A stretch of DNA of 64,000 nucleotides from Paracoccus marinus (GTDB lineage Bacteria; Pseudomonadota; Alphaproteobacteria; Rhodobacterales; Rhodobacteraceae). Location: positions 20,401-84,400 of the forward strand of contig NZ_VJYZ01000025.1 of the NCBI RefSeq assembly GCF_007018965.1. Reading direction: 5' to 3'. The notes below the pieces were generated by a model. That model saw nothing but the letters and a program-made list of their open reading frames with translations, searched no databases and was not told the DNA's origin. The position numbers were made by a program, and so were the translations under genes. Below are positions 47,495-56,187 of this stretch, piece after piece; the stretch's first letter is position 1, and each line of letters starts with the position of its first letter.

Positions 47495-49267
47495 TCAAAG
47501 CAGCATCGGCCCGCGGGCCTGGTAGACCGAGCGACCGGCGGTCTCGTCGCGCAGCATGGCCCGGCCGAGGGCATTGCAGAGCGCCACGATGCCGTCGATG
47601 CGCTCGGACGAGCGCTCCTTGTCCGGCTTGATGTTGCCGGCCGGGTCATGGCGGACGGCGACGTTGGAGGCATTCCAGCGCAACACCGGATGGCCCCCGT
47701 GCCAGAGGAGCCGCGAGACCGCGAGCCGCTCAAGCTCTGCCGTGGGCGCCGCCATGCTCAGGAACCCCTGGCCGAACTGGACGAGGTTGATGCCCTCGTC
47801 CTGCAGATGCTGGACGATCTCGCCCGCGAAGGTGCGATCATAGGCCAACTCACGCAGATCGAAGCGGCCGGAGAGGTTGACGATCTCCGCCTCGATGAAG
47901 GCGAAGTCGGTGGCATTGCCGGGGGTGGCCACCAGGAACCCCTGGTCGCGCCAGACATCATAGGGCACCCGGTCACGCCGGGCGCGGCGCCCGATGTCCT
48001 CCTCCGGTACCCAGAAGCGGCTGAGCACGACCCACTTGTCCGCGAGACTCCCGAGCGCCGGATCCCGCGTCGGCGGAAACAGCAGCACAAAGGCCGAGAG
48101 GTCGTTGACCCGGGCCAGGTCCAGCCCGCCATAGCATTCGTGCCCCGCGAGCAGTTGCTCTAGCCGGTGGAGCTCGGCTGCAACATCGGCTCCGCTGGTG
48201 GTTGCTGGCAGTCCACCCTCCGCCCAGACCTCCATGTCGAGCCAGCGGGTGACCTGTTCGGTCCATTCGTTCAACCGCAAGCGCCGGATGGCGTTCTGCT
48301 GCGCCGGCATCTCGCGCGCCTCATCGATCTGGCGCTTCAGATCGTCGATCTTCACCGTCACCCCGAGGCTCGGATTGGCCTTCCCCCATACCTTCGGGTC
48401 AGTCCAGTCGTCGCCGGCGTCGATGGTGGCGATGAAGGCAAACCACGGATCCGCCGTCTCCTCCGGCAGCGTCCCCTCGAGCACCTTGACCGAGAACTCG
48501 TGATGCTGGCGACAGACAGAGTGGCGGTCGTGGCCGGCGGTGGTGATCTCGACGATCAGCGGCTGGCGCCGCGCGCCGGTTGCGGTGTTGAGCTTCTGGA
48601 TGATCTCGGGTCCGGGGTGCTCGTGCACCTCGTCCACCGCGGCGAAGTGCACGTTCAGCCCGTCCATCTTGCTGGCGTCGGCCGAGAGCGGCCGGAACCA
48701 CGAGGCGGTGGGCAGGACCGCGAGGTTGTTGACGGTGCGGGTGACCCGGGCCGAAAGCGCCGGGCTTGCCGCCACCATCCGCTCGGCCTCGCCGAAGACG
48801 ATCCGGGCCTGATCGCGCGTGGTCGCGGCGGCATAGACATGCGCCCCGGCCTCGCCATCCGCCACCAGTGCGTAGAGCGCGATCCCGGCCAGCAGGGCCG
48901 ATTTGCCGTTCTTGCGGGCGACTTCGACATAAGCCGTTCGGAACCGCCGCAGCCCATCCGCCCGTTTCCAGCCAAAGACGGATCCGACCACGAATTGCTG
49001 CCATGGCTGCAGATCGAAGGGCTGCCCCGCCCATTCGCCCGTCGAATGCCGCAGGTGGCTGAAGAACTCGATCGCGTGCAGCGCGGCCGCAGCGTCCCAG
49101 ACCAGGCCGCGGGATGGGCCGGTCTTCAGATCGTCCAGGTGGCGCTGGCAGGCCAGGCGCGTCAGGTGACCGGCCACAACCTTGCCGGCTACTACCTGCT
49201 TCGCCCATGCCGTCACCGGGCAGGCCGGAGCATTCCGAGTCGAGCCAGATTTACGCGCGGGTGCCAC
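47495..49267 (-). CDS. terminase large subunit
   Basis: 590 aa DNA-packaging motor. The N-terminal ATPase carries a Walker A-type VARKNGKSALL (about residues 116-126) and Walker B FAAVDEVHE (about 210). The C-terminal nuclease half includes CYGGLDLARVNDLSAFVLLF, with the first metal-binding Asp, and later acidic residues. The start overlaps the small-terminase stop by 17 bases. Intact. Confidence 0.91.
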   Translation of the reverse strand: MAPARKSGSTRNAPACPVTAWAKQVVAGKVVAGHLTRLACQRHLDDLKTGPSRGLVWDAAAALHAIEFFSHLRHSTGEWAGQPFDLQPWQQFVVGSVFGWKRADGLRRFRTAYVEVARKNGKSALLAGIALYALVADGEAGAHVYAAATTRDQARIVFGEAERMVAASPALSARVTRTVNNLAVLPTASWFRPLSADASKMDGLNVHFAAVDEVHEHPGPEIIQKLNTATGARRQPLIVEITTAGHDRHSVCRQHHEFSVKVLEGTLPEETADPWFAFIATIDAGDDWTDPKVWGKANPSLGVTVKIDDLKRQIDEAREMPAQQNAIRRLRLNEWTEQVTRWLDMEVWAEGGLPATTSGADVAAELHRLEQLLAGHECYGGLDLARVNDLSAFVLLFPPTRDPALGSLADKWVVLSRFWVPEEDIGRRARRDRVPYDVWRDQGFLVATPGNATDFAFIEAEIVNLSGRFDLRELAYDRTFAGEIVQHLQDEGINLVQFGQGFLSMAAPTAELERLAVSRLLWHGGHPVLRWNASNVAVRHDPAGNIKPDKERSSERIDGIVALCNALGRAMLRDETAGRSVYQARGPMLL

Positions 49268-49721
49268 GGTTCAGAAAGTCCTCGAACGGATCGCGGGTCT
49301 CCACCGGCGCCGCCATGCGGATGCGGGTCCGGCTCGAGGGCGTCAGCCCGAACTCGCTCTCGATCTGGCCCATCTGCGCCAGGCACTTGTTCGCCACCGC
49401 CAGGAACGGGTTCTGGATGATATTGCCGCCCACCGTCTTCACCACCGGGCCGCGGCGCTTGACCTCCGCTTCAGCTTCGAGCCAGCGGCGCCAGATCACC
49501 ACATAACGGGCGAGCGCCCCCGCATCGAGTTCGGTCATCACCCCGTGCCGGGCCAGAAGCTCGGCCAGTTCGGTGAACTTCCCGGCGGCCGCATCGTCGA
49601 GGTGATCGGGAGCCGGCGGCACCGCCACGACGGGCTGCGGCTCGGCGGGGTTCATCCGGTGCGGCCGGGCCGTGCCTTTCACCAGCTTCAGCTGCGTGGG
49701 AAGGGGCTTGCGGCCGGCCAT
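49251..49721 (-). CDS. terminase small subunit, P27 family
   Basis: 156 aa. MAGRKPLPTQLKLVKGTARP is the diagnostic P27/TIGR01558 opening (GRKPxPxxLKxLxGT), and NPFLAVANKCLAQMGQIESE with FGLTPSSRTR matches its C-terminus. It recognises phage DNA for packaging. The ATG at 49721 lies 59 bases from the divergent SRAP gene. The open frame upstream to 49766 is not needed. Confidence 0.9.
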   Translation of the reverse strand: MAGRKPLPTQLKLVKGTARPHRMNPAEPQPVVAVPPAPDHLDDAAAGKFTELAELLARHGVMTELDAGALARYVVIWRRWLEAEAEVKRRGPVVKTVGGNIIQNPFLAVANKCLAQMGQIESEFGLTPSSRTRIRMAAPVETRDPFEDFLNRGTRA

Positions 49722-49780
49722 GATCCTGATGTCCCTCTTTCCGCATTGCGAGTGGCAGCTGGACACGCCATCTCGTGGGC

Positions 49781-50407
49781 ATGTGCAATCTCTACAGCCA
49801 GACTCGTGCCCAAGAGGCGATGCGGCAGCTATTTGCCGCCGTGGACAAGCTCGGCAACCTTCCTGCCCAGCCGGAGATTTACCCCGACCAAATGGCGCCG
49901 ATCGTTCGGATCGGCCTGGACGGCGAGCGCGAATTGGTCAGGACCCGATGGGGACTGCCATCACCGCCCTCGGTCCTGAAGACCGCCCGTGACCCTGGGG
50001 TCACCAACGTCCGCAACACCGGCTCGCCTCACTGGCGCCGTTGGCTCGGGCCGCCACACCGCTGCCTCGTTCCACTCACCGCCTTCGCGGAGCCGATGGG
50101 CAAGGGACAGGGTAACCAGTGGTTCGCGCCAGCGGACGGACGGTCCGTCGCATTCGCCGGCATCCATGTCCCGGGTTGGACCTCGGTTCGCAAGGTCAAG
50201 GATGGTCCGACCACGGACGACCTTTTCGCGTTCCTCACCACCGCCCCGAATGCTGAGGTCGCAGCGGTCCACCCCAAGGCGATGCCGGTGATCCTGACCG
50301 AGCCTGCCGAGTGGCTGACGTGGATGGCCGCGCCCTGGAGCGAGGCACGTTTACTGCAGAGGCCCTTGGCGGATGGTGCGCTGGAACTTGTCGACGGTGC
50401 CGCCTGA
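49781..50407 (+). CDS. SRAP-domain (HMCES/YedK-like) abasic-site-binding protein
   Basis: 208 aa. The ATG at 49781 is chosen because SRAP proteins need Cys2 (MCNLYSQTRAQEAM), which forms the thiazolidine link to abasic DNA. RTRWGLPSPP, HRCLVPLTAFAEPMGKGQ and AVHPKAMPVILTEPAEWLTW supply the family Arg, Glu and His motifs. It is on the strand opposite to all surrounding phage genes, which suggests a passenger (moron) insertion in the prophage. Role: shielding single-stranded DNA lesions during replication. Confidence 0.88.
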   Translation: MCNLYSQTRAQEAMRQLFAAVDKLGNLPAQPEIYPDQMAPIVRIGLDGERELVRTRWGLPSPPSVLKTARDPGVTNVRNTGSPHWRRWLGPPHRCLVPLTAFAEPMGKGQGNQWFAPADGRSVAFAGIHVPGWTSVRKVKDGPTTDDLFAFLTTAPNAEVAAVHPKAMPVILTEPAEWLTWMAAPWSEARLLQRPLADGALELVDGAA

Positions 50408-50432
50408 TACCTCGTGGTGATGAGGACCGAAT

Positions 50433-50573
50433 GCTGCGTTTGATCGTGCGGTTGCAAACGGTGCCAAGGTGATCGAGGCCATGACGGAAAAGGGCGATGG
50501 AGATCGTCGCGGCAGCGTTCGCGCCCCCGATGGAACACAGTGGTACCTGTCGCGGCTGGTCAGTGCGGACTGA
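50433..50573 (+). pseudogene. VOC (glyoxalase/bleomycin-resistance) family C-terminal remnant
   Basis: A 46-codon open stretch reads AAFDRAVANGAKVIEAMTEK, then GDGDRRGSVRAPDGTQWYLS and RLVSAD. This is the last beta-alpha-beta-beta unit of a VOC protein (family pattern: A..AGA.V..P...  .GDR.G.V.DP.GN.W.I.). No start codon or N-terminal half is present. It lies just behind the SRAP gene on the same strand, so the two may have arrived together. Confidence 0.7.
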
Positions 50574-50596
50574 GCGTTGGGAAGGACAGCGACCTA

Positions 50597-50809
50597 CTAC
50601 CTCCCCAACCGTTCAAACAACCGCCGCAAGGTGAACGATCGAGCGAGGCTCACCGCCGTGAACACCGCCCCGATCCTCATGTTCTGCGCCAGAGTCGGAT
50701 TCCAGCCGAACTGCGGGAAGATCAGGATCTGCGTGACAACGGCCACGCCATAGCCGACGATCACGTTGGCCAGCGACTCGACCAGCGACATGGTGCGTGA
50801 CTGACTCAT
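50597..50809 (-). CDS. small membrane protein (DUF7220-like)
   Basis: 70 aa. SLVESLANVIVGYGVAVVTQ and ILIFPQFGWNPTLAQNMRIG, then AVFTAVSLARSFTLRRLFE, give two hydrophobic segments and a basic end, as in small proteins common near phage terminase genes (DUF7220, from memory). The ATG overlaps the methylase stop. Function unknown. Confidence 0.72.
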   Translation of the reverse strand: MSQSRTMSLVESLANVIVGYGVAVVTQILIFPQFGWNPTLAQNMRIGAVFTAVSLARSFTLRRLFERLGR

Positions 50810-52110
50810 GCGGCGAACCCCTCGTTCTGATGTATCGCGCCGAGGCGCTCGACCGTCACCTCGGCGAAGGTCCGGCCGTCGCCATCGAGGATCGCATCCT
50901 TGCCGGTCTCGGCCTGCCAGCGCTCGACGGCGACATCGACATAGGCCGGGCTGATCTCCATCGCGAAGACGCGCCGGTCGTTGGCCTCGCCGGCCATGAT
51001 CTGCGAACCGGAGCCCGAGAACGGCTCGTAGCAGAGCCCGCCGCGCGCCACGTGCTGGCGCATCGGGATGCCGAAGGCGTCGAGTGGTTTCGGCGTCGGG
51101 TGATCGGGCCGTTCGTCCCTGGCGAAGCTGGGCATCTCCCAGGTCGAGGGCAGCGTCTGCTCCGCCACCTTCGGCGGGCGGTTCGGGCGGCGCCAGCCCA
51201 TGAAGCAGGGCTCGTGCTTCCACAGGTAATGCGACCGGGTGAGAACACCGCGGTCCTTCACCCAGATGATCTGCTGGTGGACGAAGGCGCCGGCCTTCTC
51301 CCAGCATGCCTCGAGCATCGCCTGCCTGCGCGAGGCGTGCCAGCAGTACCACGCGGCATCCTCGGTGATGGCCTCGGCCACCGCGGCGGCGATGAAGTTG
51401 TCGTAAAGCTCGGCGCCTTGGCTGCTGTCGTCCCAGGTCGTGCCATAGGACTGCGACCAGTCCTTGTTGCGGGTCGGGTGGTTGCTGCCGTCGTAGTCCA
51501 CCAGATACGGCGGGTCGGTCGCGAACAGCACCGCCCGCTCGCCGTTCATCAGCCGGCGGACGTCGTCGTGGGACGTCGCGTCCCCGCAGAGCAGCCGATG
51601 GTCGCCGAGGATCCACAGATCGCCGGTGCGCGAGACCGGGTTGCGCGGCGGCTCGGGGATAACGACCGGCGGGGTCGAACCTTCCTCTTCCCCCTCGGTC
51701 CCGGCCAGCAGCCGGTCCAGCTCACCATCCTCAAAGCCCAGGATACCGAGATCGAACCCGGCCTCCTTCAAATCTGTGAGCTCCAGCGACAGCAGCGCCT
51801 CGTCCCAACCGGCGTTGAGCGCGATGCGGTTGTCCGCCAGCACCAGTGCCCGCCGCTGGTTGTCGCTGAGCCCGGTCAGGGTGATCGTCGGCACGGTATC
51901 CATGCCGAGCAGTCGCGCCGCCAGCACCCGCCCATGACCGGCGATCAGCGTGCCGTCCTCGGCGATCAGCACCGGGTTGGTGAAGCCGAACTCCCGGATC
52001 GAGCCCGCGATCTCGGCCACCTGCGCCTCGGAGTGAGTACGGGCATTCCGCGCGTAGGGCACGAGGCTGTCGAGCGGGCGGTATTCAACGGTGAGCGGAT
52101 GATCGGACAA
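50806..52110 (-). CDS. ParB-domain DNA methyltransferase (beta-class, N4/N6)
   Basis: 434 aa. Residues about 5-75 are a ParB/Srx-like nuclease-fold domain (YRPLDSLVPYARNARTHSEA, ELIAGHGR-type loop as DGTLIAGHGRVLAARLLGM). The methylase follows with the catalytic LFATDPPYLVDYDGSNHPT and, later, the SAM motif CYEPFSGSGSQIMAGE; DPPY before FxGxG marks a beta-class enzyme. The TTG start at 52110 with GAAGGAAA upstream is preferred, since no ATG begins before the ParB domain. Phages use such enzymes to protect DNA or to interfere with host restriction. Confidence 0.88.
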   Translation of the reverse strand: MSDHPLTVEYRPLDSLVPYARNARTHSEAQVAEIAGSIREFGFTNPVLIAEDGTLIAGHGRVLAARLLGMDTVPTITLTGLSDNQRRALVLADNRIALNAGWDEALLSLELTDLKEAGFDLGILGFEDGELDRLLAGTEGEEEGSTPPVVIPEPPRNPVSRTGDLWILGDHRLLCGDATSHDDVRRLMNGERAVLFATDPPYLVDYDGSNHPTRNKDWSQSYGTTWDDSSQGAELYDNFIAAAVAEAITEDAAWYCWHASRRQAMLEACWEKAGAFVHQQIIWVKDRGVLTRSHYLWKHEPCFMGWRRPNRPPKVAEQTLPSTWEMPSFARDERPDHPTPKPLDAFGIPMRQHVARGGLCYEPFSGSGSQIMAGEANDRRVFAMEISPAYVDVAVERWQAETGKDAILDGDGRTFAEVTVERLGAIHQNEGFAA

Positions 52111-52228
52111 GGGCGGTTTCCTTCGATTTTCGTGGCTGCACCCCCCCTCGCCATTTTGGCCACGGATGCAGAAAGCTTGGCGCGCGGTCCTGACGTCGAA
52201 CCGCCCGGAGATTTGACCTCCCCCCGGG

Positions 52229-52585
52229 TCAGCCGGAGGACTCGCGCCCGGTCCGCCGATTGCCGAAGCCGCCATCCTCGGCAGCGGTCTTGCGGCTGTG
52301 ACAGGACGCACAGAGCGGCTGCCATCCGTCCTGGTCCCAGAACCGCTCGGGATCGCCCCGATGCGGGACGACATGGTCCACTGTGTTGGCCGGGGTCAGT
52401 CGGTCTCGGCGCTGGCACTCGGCGCAGAGCGGGTGGCGGGCCAGAAACAGCCGCCGTTCCGCGAGCCACCGGGCCGAGCGATAGAGCGCACGGATCACCG
52501 GATCACGTCGGCGGTCAGTGTCGCGGTCACGTTCGCGCTTGTCGCGGCGCCCCACCGGGCGATGGATGGGCGGGCGCTGCGGCAT
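52229..52585 (-). CDS. HNH endonuclease
   Basis: 118 aa. HPLCAECQRRDRLTPANTVD, HVVPHRGDPERFWDQDGW and QPLCASCHSRKTAAED give the CxxC...DH...CxxCH zinc-HNH core. Highly basic N-terminus. HNH proteins close to terminase genes often aid DNA packaging. The ATG at 52585 has GAGG upstream; a start at 52660 is possible. Confidence 0.85.
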   Translation of the reverse strand: MPQRPPIHRPVGRRDKRERDRDTDRRRDPVIRALYRSARWLAERRLFLARHPLCAECQRRDRLTPANTVDHVVPHRGDPERFWDQDGWQPLCASCHSRKTAAEDGGFGNRRTGRESSG

Positions 52586-52704
52586 GGTGCCTCGCGATGT
52601 GGTCACAGATCGGCGGGTGGAAGGACCGGGTGGCGCTCCTGGCGCTCTTCTCCCGATCATGCCCTGCTTGTAGCACGGATCTGTTGCAGGTGTCGAACAC
52701 GAAT

Positions 52705-52716
52705 GTGTTGCAACAC
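52705..52716. promoter_or_regulatory. 12-bp perfect palindrome GTGTTGCAACAC
   Basis: Located 12 bases beyond the DUF6362 stop and upstream of the HNH gene. GAACAC also occurs twice nearby (52695-52700 and 52720-52725). It may be an operator for the late phage genes; no regulator is identified. Confidence 0.35.
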
Positions 52717-52727
52717 TCTGAACACGT

Positions 52728-53105
52728 TCACGCATTCAGCCGCGCGGCGATCTTCGTGAGCGCCAGCTGCCAGCGCCGCCACGCCGTGGTCCGGTCGCAA
52801 CCCATCTCGCCGGCGATCACCTTCCACGGCACCCGCGCGGCGCGGGACCAGACAAGTTTGCGATCGGGCTCCTCGATCCAGAGCACCCAGCCGAAGGCCT
52901 GCTCGAGCCGGGTGATAGCCGCCGCCGAGGGCCAGACCCGCATCGGCTCGGGCTCCATCGCAGCGATCTCGCGGGCACTGCGCAGGATCTGCGGCCAGTG
53001 GCTGCCGTGGCCGCGCGGGGCAGCGGAAGGCAGCCTGCGCAGAGTGCGGAACGCCTAGGCGAAGTGATCCGCAACGTCGTCCGCGGTCCAGTCGCGCTCA
53101 GCCAT
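52728..53105 (-). pseudogene. DUF6362-family phage gene interrupted by an amber codon
   Basis: From the ATG at 53105 the frame reads MAERDWTADDVADHFA, then TAG (53055-53057), then AFRTLRRLPSAAPRGHGSHW and continues in frame to the end RWQLALTKIAARLNA. The full 125-codon frame matches the DUF6362 layout, including AAITRLEQAFGWVLWIEEPD, WSRAARVPWKVIAGEMGCDR and TTAWRRW. A single G-to-T change from GAG would explain the stop. Re-initiation at an internal Met (52958) would give only the HTH-like C-terminal half. Confidence 0.8.
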
Positions 53106-53325
53106 TGCCGCGTCCTCCCTCGGCCCGGGCTCCGTAGAGCTTGCGGCCCAGCTGCACGACCATCTCCCGCTCGGGCCAGGTCAGCCGCGGATCATCCACC
53201 GAGACCGCCAGCAGCCCCAGCTCGTGCCAGCCATCGCGCCGGACCTGATCGGGGTCGCGGCGGGTGCCGCCATAGCCGCGCGGCGTAAAGCGCATCATCG
53301 TCATCGTCTTGCAGGCCATCGTCAT
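53098..53325 (-). CDS. small hypothetical phage protein
   Basis: 75 aa. After the ATG at 53325 (AGGAGA upstream) it reads MTMACKTMTMMRFTPRGYGG, then DQVRRDGWHELGLLAVSVDD and PRLTWPEREMVVQLGRKLYG. No domain recognised; the C-terminal half looks like a short helical pair. It overlaps the next gene start by 8 bases, so it belongs to the early-middle phage operon. Confidence 0.6.
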   Translation of the reverse strand: MTMACKTMTMMRFTPRGYGGTRRDPDQVRRDGWHELGLLAVSVDDPRLTWPEREMVVQLGRKLYGARAEGGRGNG

Positions 53326-53515
53326 CTCCTGTCGTTCTGGCGCTGTGGTCGGGTGAGGCAGAGACAAGGGGTGACGGCGGGCCGCGGGCACGGACGCAGC
53401 GTATGGGCCGCCCCGCCTGACGGCGGGCGGTCCCATACGTAGTATGGGGGCTCTCCCCCTTCCTCATCCGACCGCGGCCAGGTGATTGATAAATAACGGG
53501 AAAAAGGCGATCCAG

Positions 53516-53617
53516 ATGACAGAGGGGGATGACAGCGGACTTTGTCATCCTCATGCGCAAGCCATTGATTTCGTTGAGGCATGACAGGGGTATGAGGATG
53601 ACAACGGGCTTTGTCAT
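53516..53617. repeat. duplicated ATGACA-N8-TGTCAT palindromic array
   Basis: Two 20-base imperfect palindromes, ATGACAGCGGACTTTGTCAT (53529-53548) and ATGACAACGGGCTTTGTCAT (53598-53617), differ at 2 positions and lie 69 bases apart. Each has an extra ATGACA 13 or 17 bases before it (53516 and 53581). The array is in the 300-base gap (53326-53627) between the replication ATPase gene and the small downstream gene, next to the AT-rich run GATTGATAAATAACGG. It could be an operator or replication iterons. No gene is seen in the gap. Confidence 0.65.
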
Positions 53618-53627
53618 GATGACGAAG

Positions 53628-55867
53628 TCAGACATCGGGCCCCTCCGGATGGACCCAGACCGCAGGGTTCTCGACCTCCAGCACCATGCCCGAGTGGGCG
53701 CATTTGTAATGGCTCGGCTGGACCGGCAGCCCTTGTCCGGTCACTTCTCCGGTCTCCGGATCGACCTGCTCGTCGACCCCGAAGCGCATCCCTTCGACGC
53801 AGAGATAGCCGTAGTGTGACCGCGTCGGCGGGAAGCCCTGATCGGCGAACTCCCGGCGGAACTTGATCAGTCCCTTGGTCGCGAGCACCCCGATCCGTTC
53901 GCGGATGGTGTAACGGCTGCCCAGGCCGCCGCGGTTCTCGAAGGCCTCAGCGAACTGCGTCGACGTGTAGAGCCGCTGCTCGGCGGCCTCGTCGAACAGC
54001 AGGCCGAGAATGACATCATGCTTGCGAAGCCGTTCGGCATCCTGCCTGGCGCCAGCCTCCTTGCCGACCAAGCGCTCGAAGCGGTTGTCGATCTCCACCC
54101 ACGTCCCACCGATCTTGTCGACCAGCTTCGGCTCGAGCGCCGGGCCGTTGCGCAGTTCGATCTCGAGGCGACGGCGGTGCTGTCCTCGTCCGGGCGGTGC
54201 AGGATCAGGCCCGTGGTGTAGTAACCCCGGAGCGCGCTGGCGCCGGAGAGGGCCAGGAAGGGATCGTCCTTCACCTGCTGCTTCGAGAGCTTCTTCGTGT
54301 GGTGGACGAGGATGACACCGGCATCGGGATTGACCGCCGCCTGCAGCGCCTCGACGCGCTCCCGCAGGAAGAACATCATCGCGCTGTTGTCGTTCTCGCC
54401 GGCGCTGCTGCCGTTCGGCCCCGTCGGCCCGCCGTCGAAGACGTTCCGGATCGGATCGATGCAGATGATATCGGGCGGGCTCTCGGGAAAGGCGCTCCGG
54501 ATCGCCTCCAGCACGCGGGTGACGCCACCTTGGTCGAGCAGCAGCTTCAGCCGCGGGGTGGCGACGAAGCCGTCACGCGCGGCAACAAGGACTTCGGACG
54601 GCAGGCCGATCTGGTGGAGGCGCTCGCGCAGGTAGTGATACTGCAGCTCGGCCTGCAGGTAGAATACCCGCAGCGGCCGTGGCGGCGTGAAGCCGAGGAA
54701 CGGCACGCCGGCAGCCATGTGCACGAGCCAGGAGATCAGGAAGTCGCTCTTGCCGACCTTGGGCGCGCCGCCGAGGACGAGCAGCCCGCCCGGGGTCAGC
54801 ACGCGCGGCGCGATTATGTCGTCGGGCAGCGCGCTGCGGTCATCGAGCAGCTGGCCGAGGCTGAAGCAGGCGAGCGGGGCTGTATGCGACTCCTGCCGCG
54901 GCGGCTGCGCAGGTCCGTTGCGTTCGAGATGACGCTGCCACAGCCGGCGCGTCTCGGCCTTGAGCCGATCCTCCGGCCACGGCGGCCGCAGCATCGCGGC
55001 GTTGTAGCCGCAGATCGCCTCCCAGACCTCGTCGAGGCTCAGGCGGCCTTCGTGGGCTTGGCGGAGGTAATAGCCGATCGCGGCGCTGGCCCCGTGGAAC
55101 CGGGTCCAGTCATCCTGCGCCCCCTCGCGCACCGGCGTGGTCAGGACGTCATCGACTGCGGGTTTGCTACCGGCGTTGAAGTCAAACCACGTTGAGCTTG
55201 AGGGCTCCGGGTTGAACGCGGGCATGGCCGCGACGCGCGCCTCGAACTCGGTCAGATCGACCTCGATGGGCTGCTGGTCGACGATCCGGACCTGCGCCGT
55301 CCGTCCATATTTACCATGGGTCGTCCCGGGCACCCGGATCGGCTGGTGAGCGGAGCCGAAGCTGTCGTCACCGCCGACCTTCAGCGCCATCGTCGCCCGC
55401 AGCTGGCAGAGCCGGGCCAGGTCCTCGCCCTCGGCCGGTTCGGTCAGCTTCCACCACAGATGCAGCTTGGGCTGTCCCGCCTCCGTCAACCCGCCGCTCT
55501 CGATGGTCAGCGTCGCCGGGCCGAGGTTGCGGATCAGGTGGTCCCGCTTGGCGGAGATGTCGCCCTCGTCGAGATCGACGACCAGCGCCTGCATCTGCCG
55601 GACATGCTCGGCGCGGGCCTCGCCGTTGTGTCCGACCGTGCCGGGGATCACATAGATCGCACGGCCGACCGAAGCGGCGGCCTCTGCCGCTGTGGCCATG
55701 ATCTCGGGCGCCCCCGCGTCTGCCGGGATCCAGCGCAGGTCGTTCGGCGGCCCCGGCGTCACGCCCTTCTCGGGCAGGCCGCGCAGCGGGATCAGGCCGT
55801 CGCACCAGGAAAAGACCACGTCGACAAACAGCGCGATCTGGTCGCGATCGATGCCGGGCGCGCTCAT
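53628..55867 (-). pseudogene. phage replication protein (primase-like N-terminus plus AAA ATPase), frameshifted
   Basis: The ATG at 55867 opens a 730-codon composite gene. N-terminus (about 80-240) has LVVDLDEGDISAKRDHLIRN and KLHLWWKLTEP, resembling archaeo-eukaryotic primase/RepB-like domains. A RepA/RecA-type ATPase follows, with Walker A VLGGAPKVGKSD (near residue 365), Walker B DIICIDPIRNVF and ILVHHTKKLSK. Near 54171 the frame breaks after HRPDEDSTA; RLEIELRNGPALEPKLVD and the remaining winged-helix-like C-terminus continue in another frame to 53628. One lost base explains it. The first 565 codons still contain the ATPase, so a truncated product is possible. Confidence 0.8.
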
Positions 55868-56064
55868 TGCAGCCGCCCTTCGCCCGGCGCCAGATCGGCG
55901 GGCTGGACATAAACCGCAAACAGCGGCTCACCGTCGCCGTGCAGGCCCGCTGCCTCGAAGAAGTAGTACCGATCCGGGATGACCAGTTCGGTCAGTTCCC
56001 AACGCCGGTAATATCCCGGCAGGCGTTTGAGGAGATCGGGCGGCGGAACCGGCGGCAGCGTCAT
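55864..56064 (-). CDS. small hypothetical phage protein
   Basis: 66 aa, MTLPPVPPPDLLKRLPGYYR then RWELTELVIPDRYYFFEAAG. The pattern is seen in short proteins preceding phage replication genes, but I know no function. The stop overlaps the replication gene start (ATGA). It is the first gene of the leftward prophage operon. Confidence 0.6.
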   Translation of the reverse strand: MTLPPVPPPDLLKRLPGYYRRWELTELVIPDRYYFFEAAGLHGDGEPLFAVYVQPADLAPGEGRLQ

Positions 56065-56146
56065 CGATCAGGCTCGTGAACAGGGGCTTCACCTGGTCAA
56101 AAGCCACCCCCGCACGCCGATCGGGACATTGAGGACGGGAATAATA

Positions 56147-56174
56147 TGTGATATCTATTGCAGGGTGTGATATC
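56147..56174. promoter_or_regulatory. antitoxin operator: two TGTGATATC repeats
   Basis: TGTGATATC occurs at 56147-56155 and 56166-56174, 19 bases apart, each containing the palindrome GATATC, just ahead of the antitoxin gene. AT-rich ATAATATG precedes them and could be the -10 region. Ribbon-helix-helix antitoxins autoregulate through such tandem palindromes. Confidence 0.55.
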
Positions 56175-56187
56175 GATGGAGGCGGCC

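Noticed and set aside
44153..48163. Forward open frames opposite capsid, portal and terminase genes
   Set aside because: Shadows of well-recognised phage structural genes on the minus strand.
53516..53617. CRISPR array
   Set aside because: Only two 20-base palindromic copies, unequal extra half-sites, no spacers of constant length and no cas genes.
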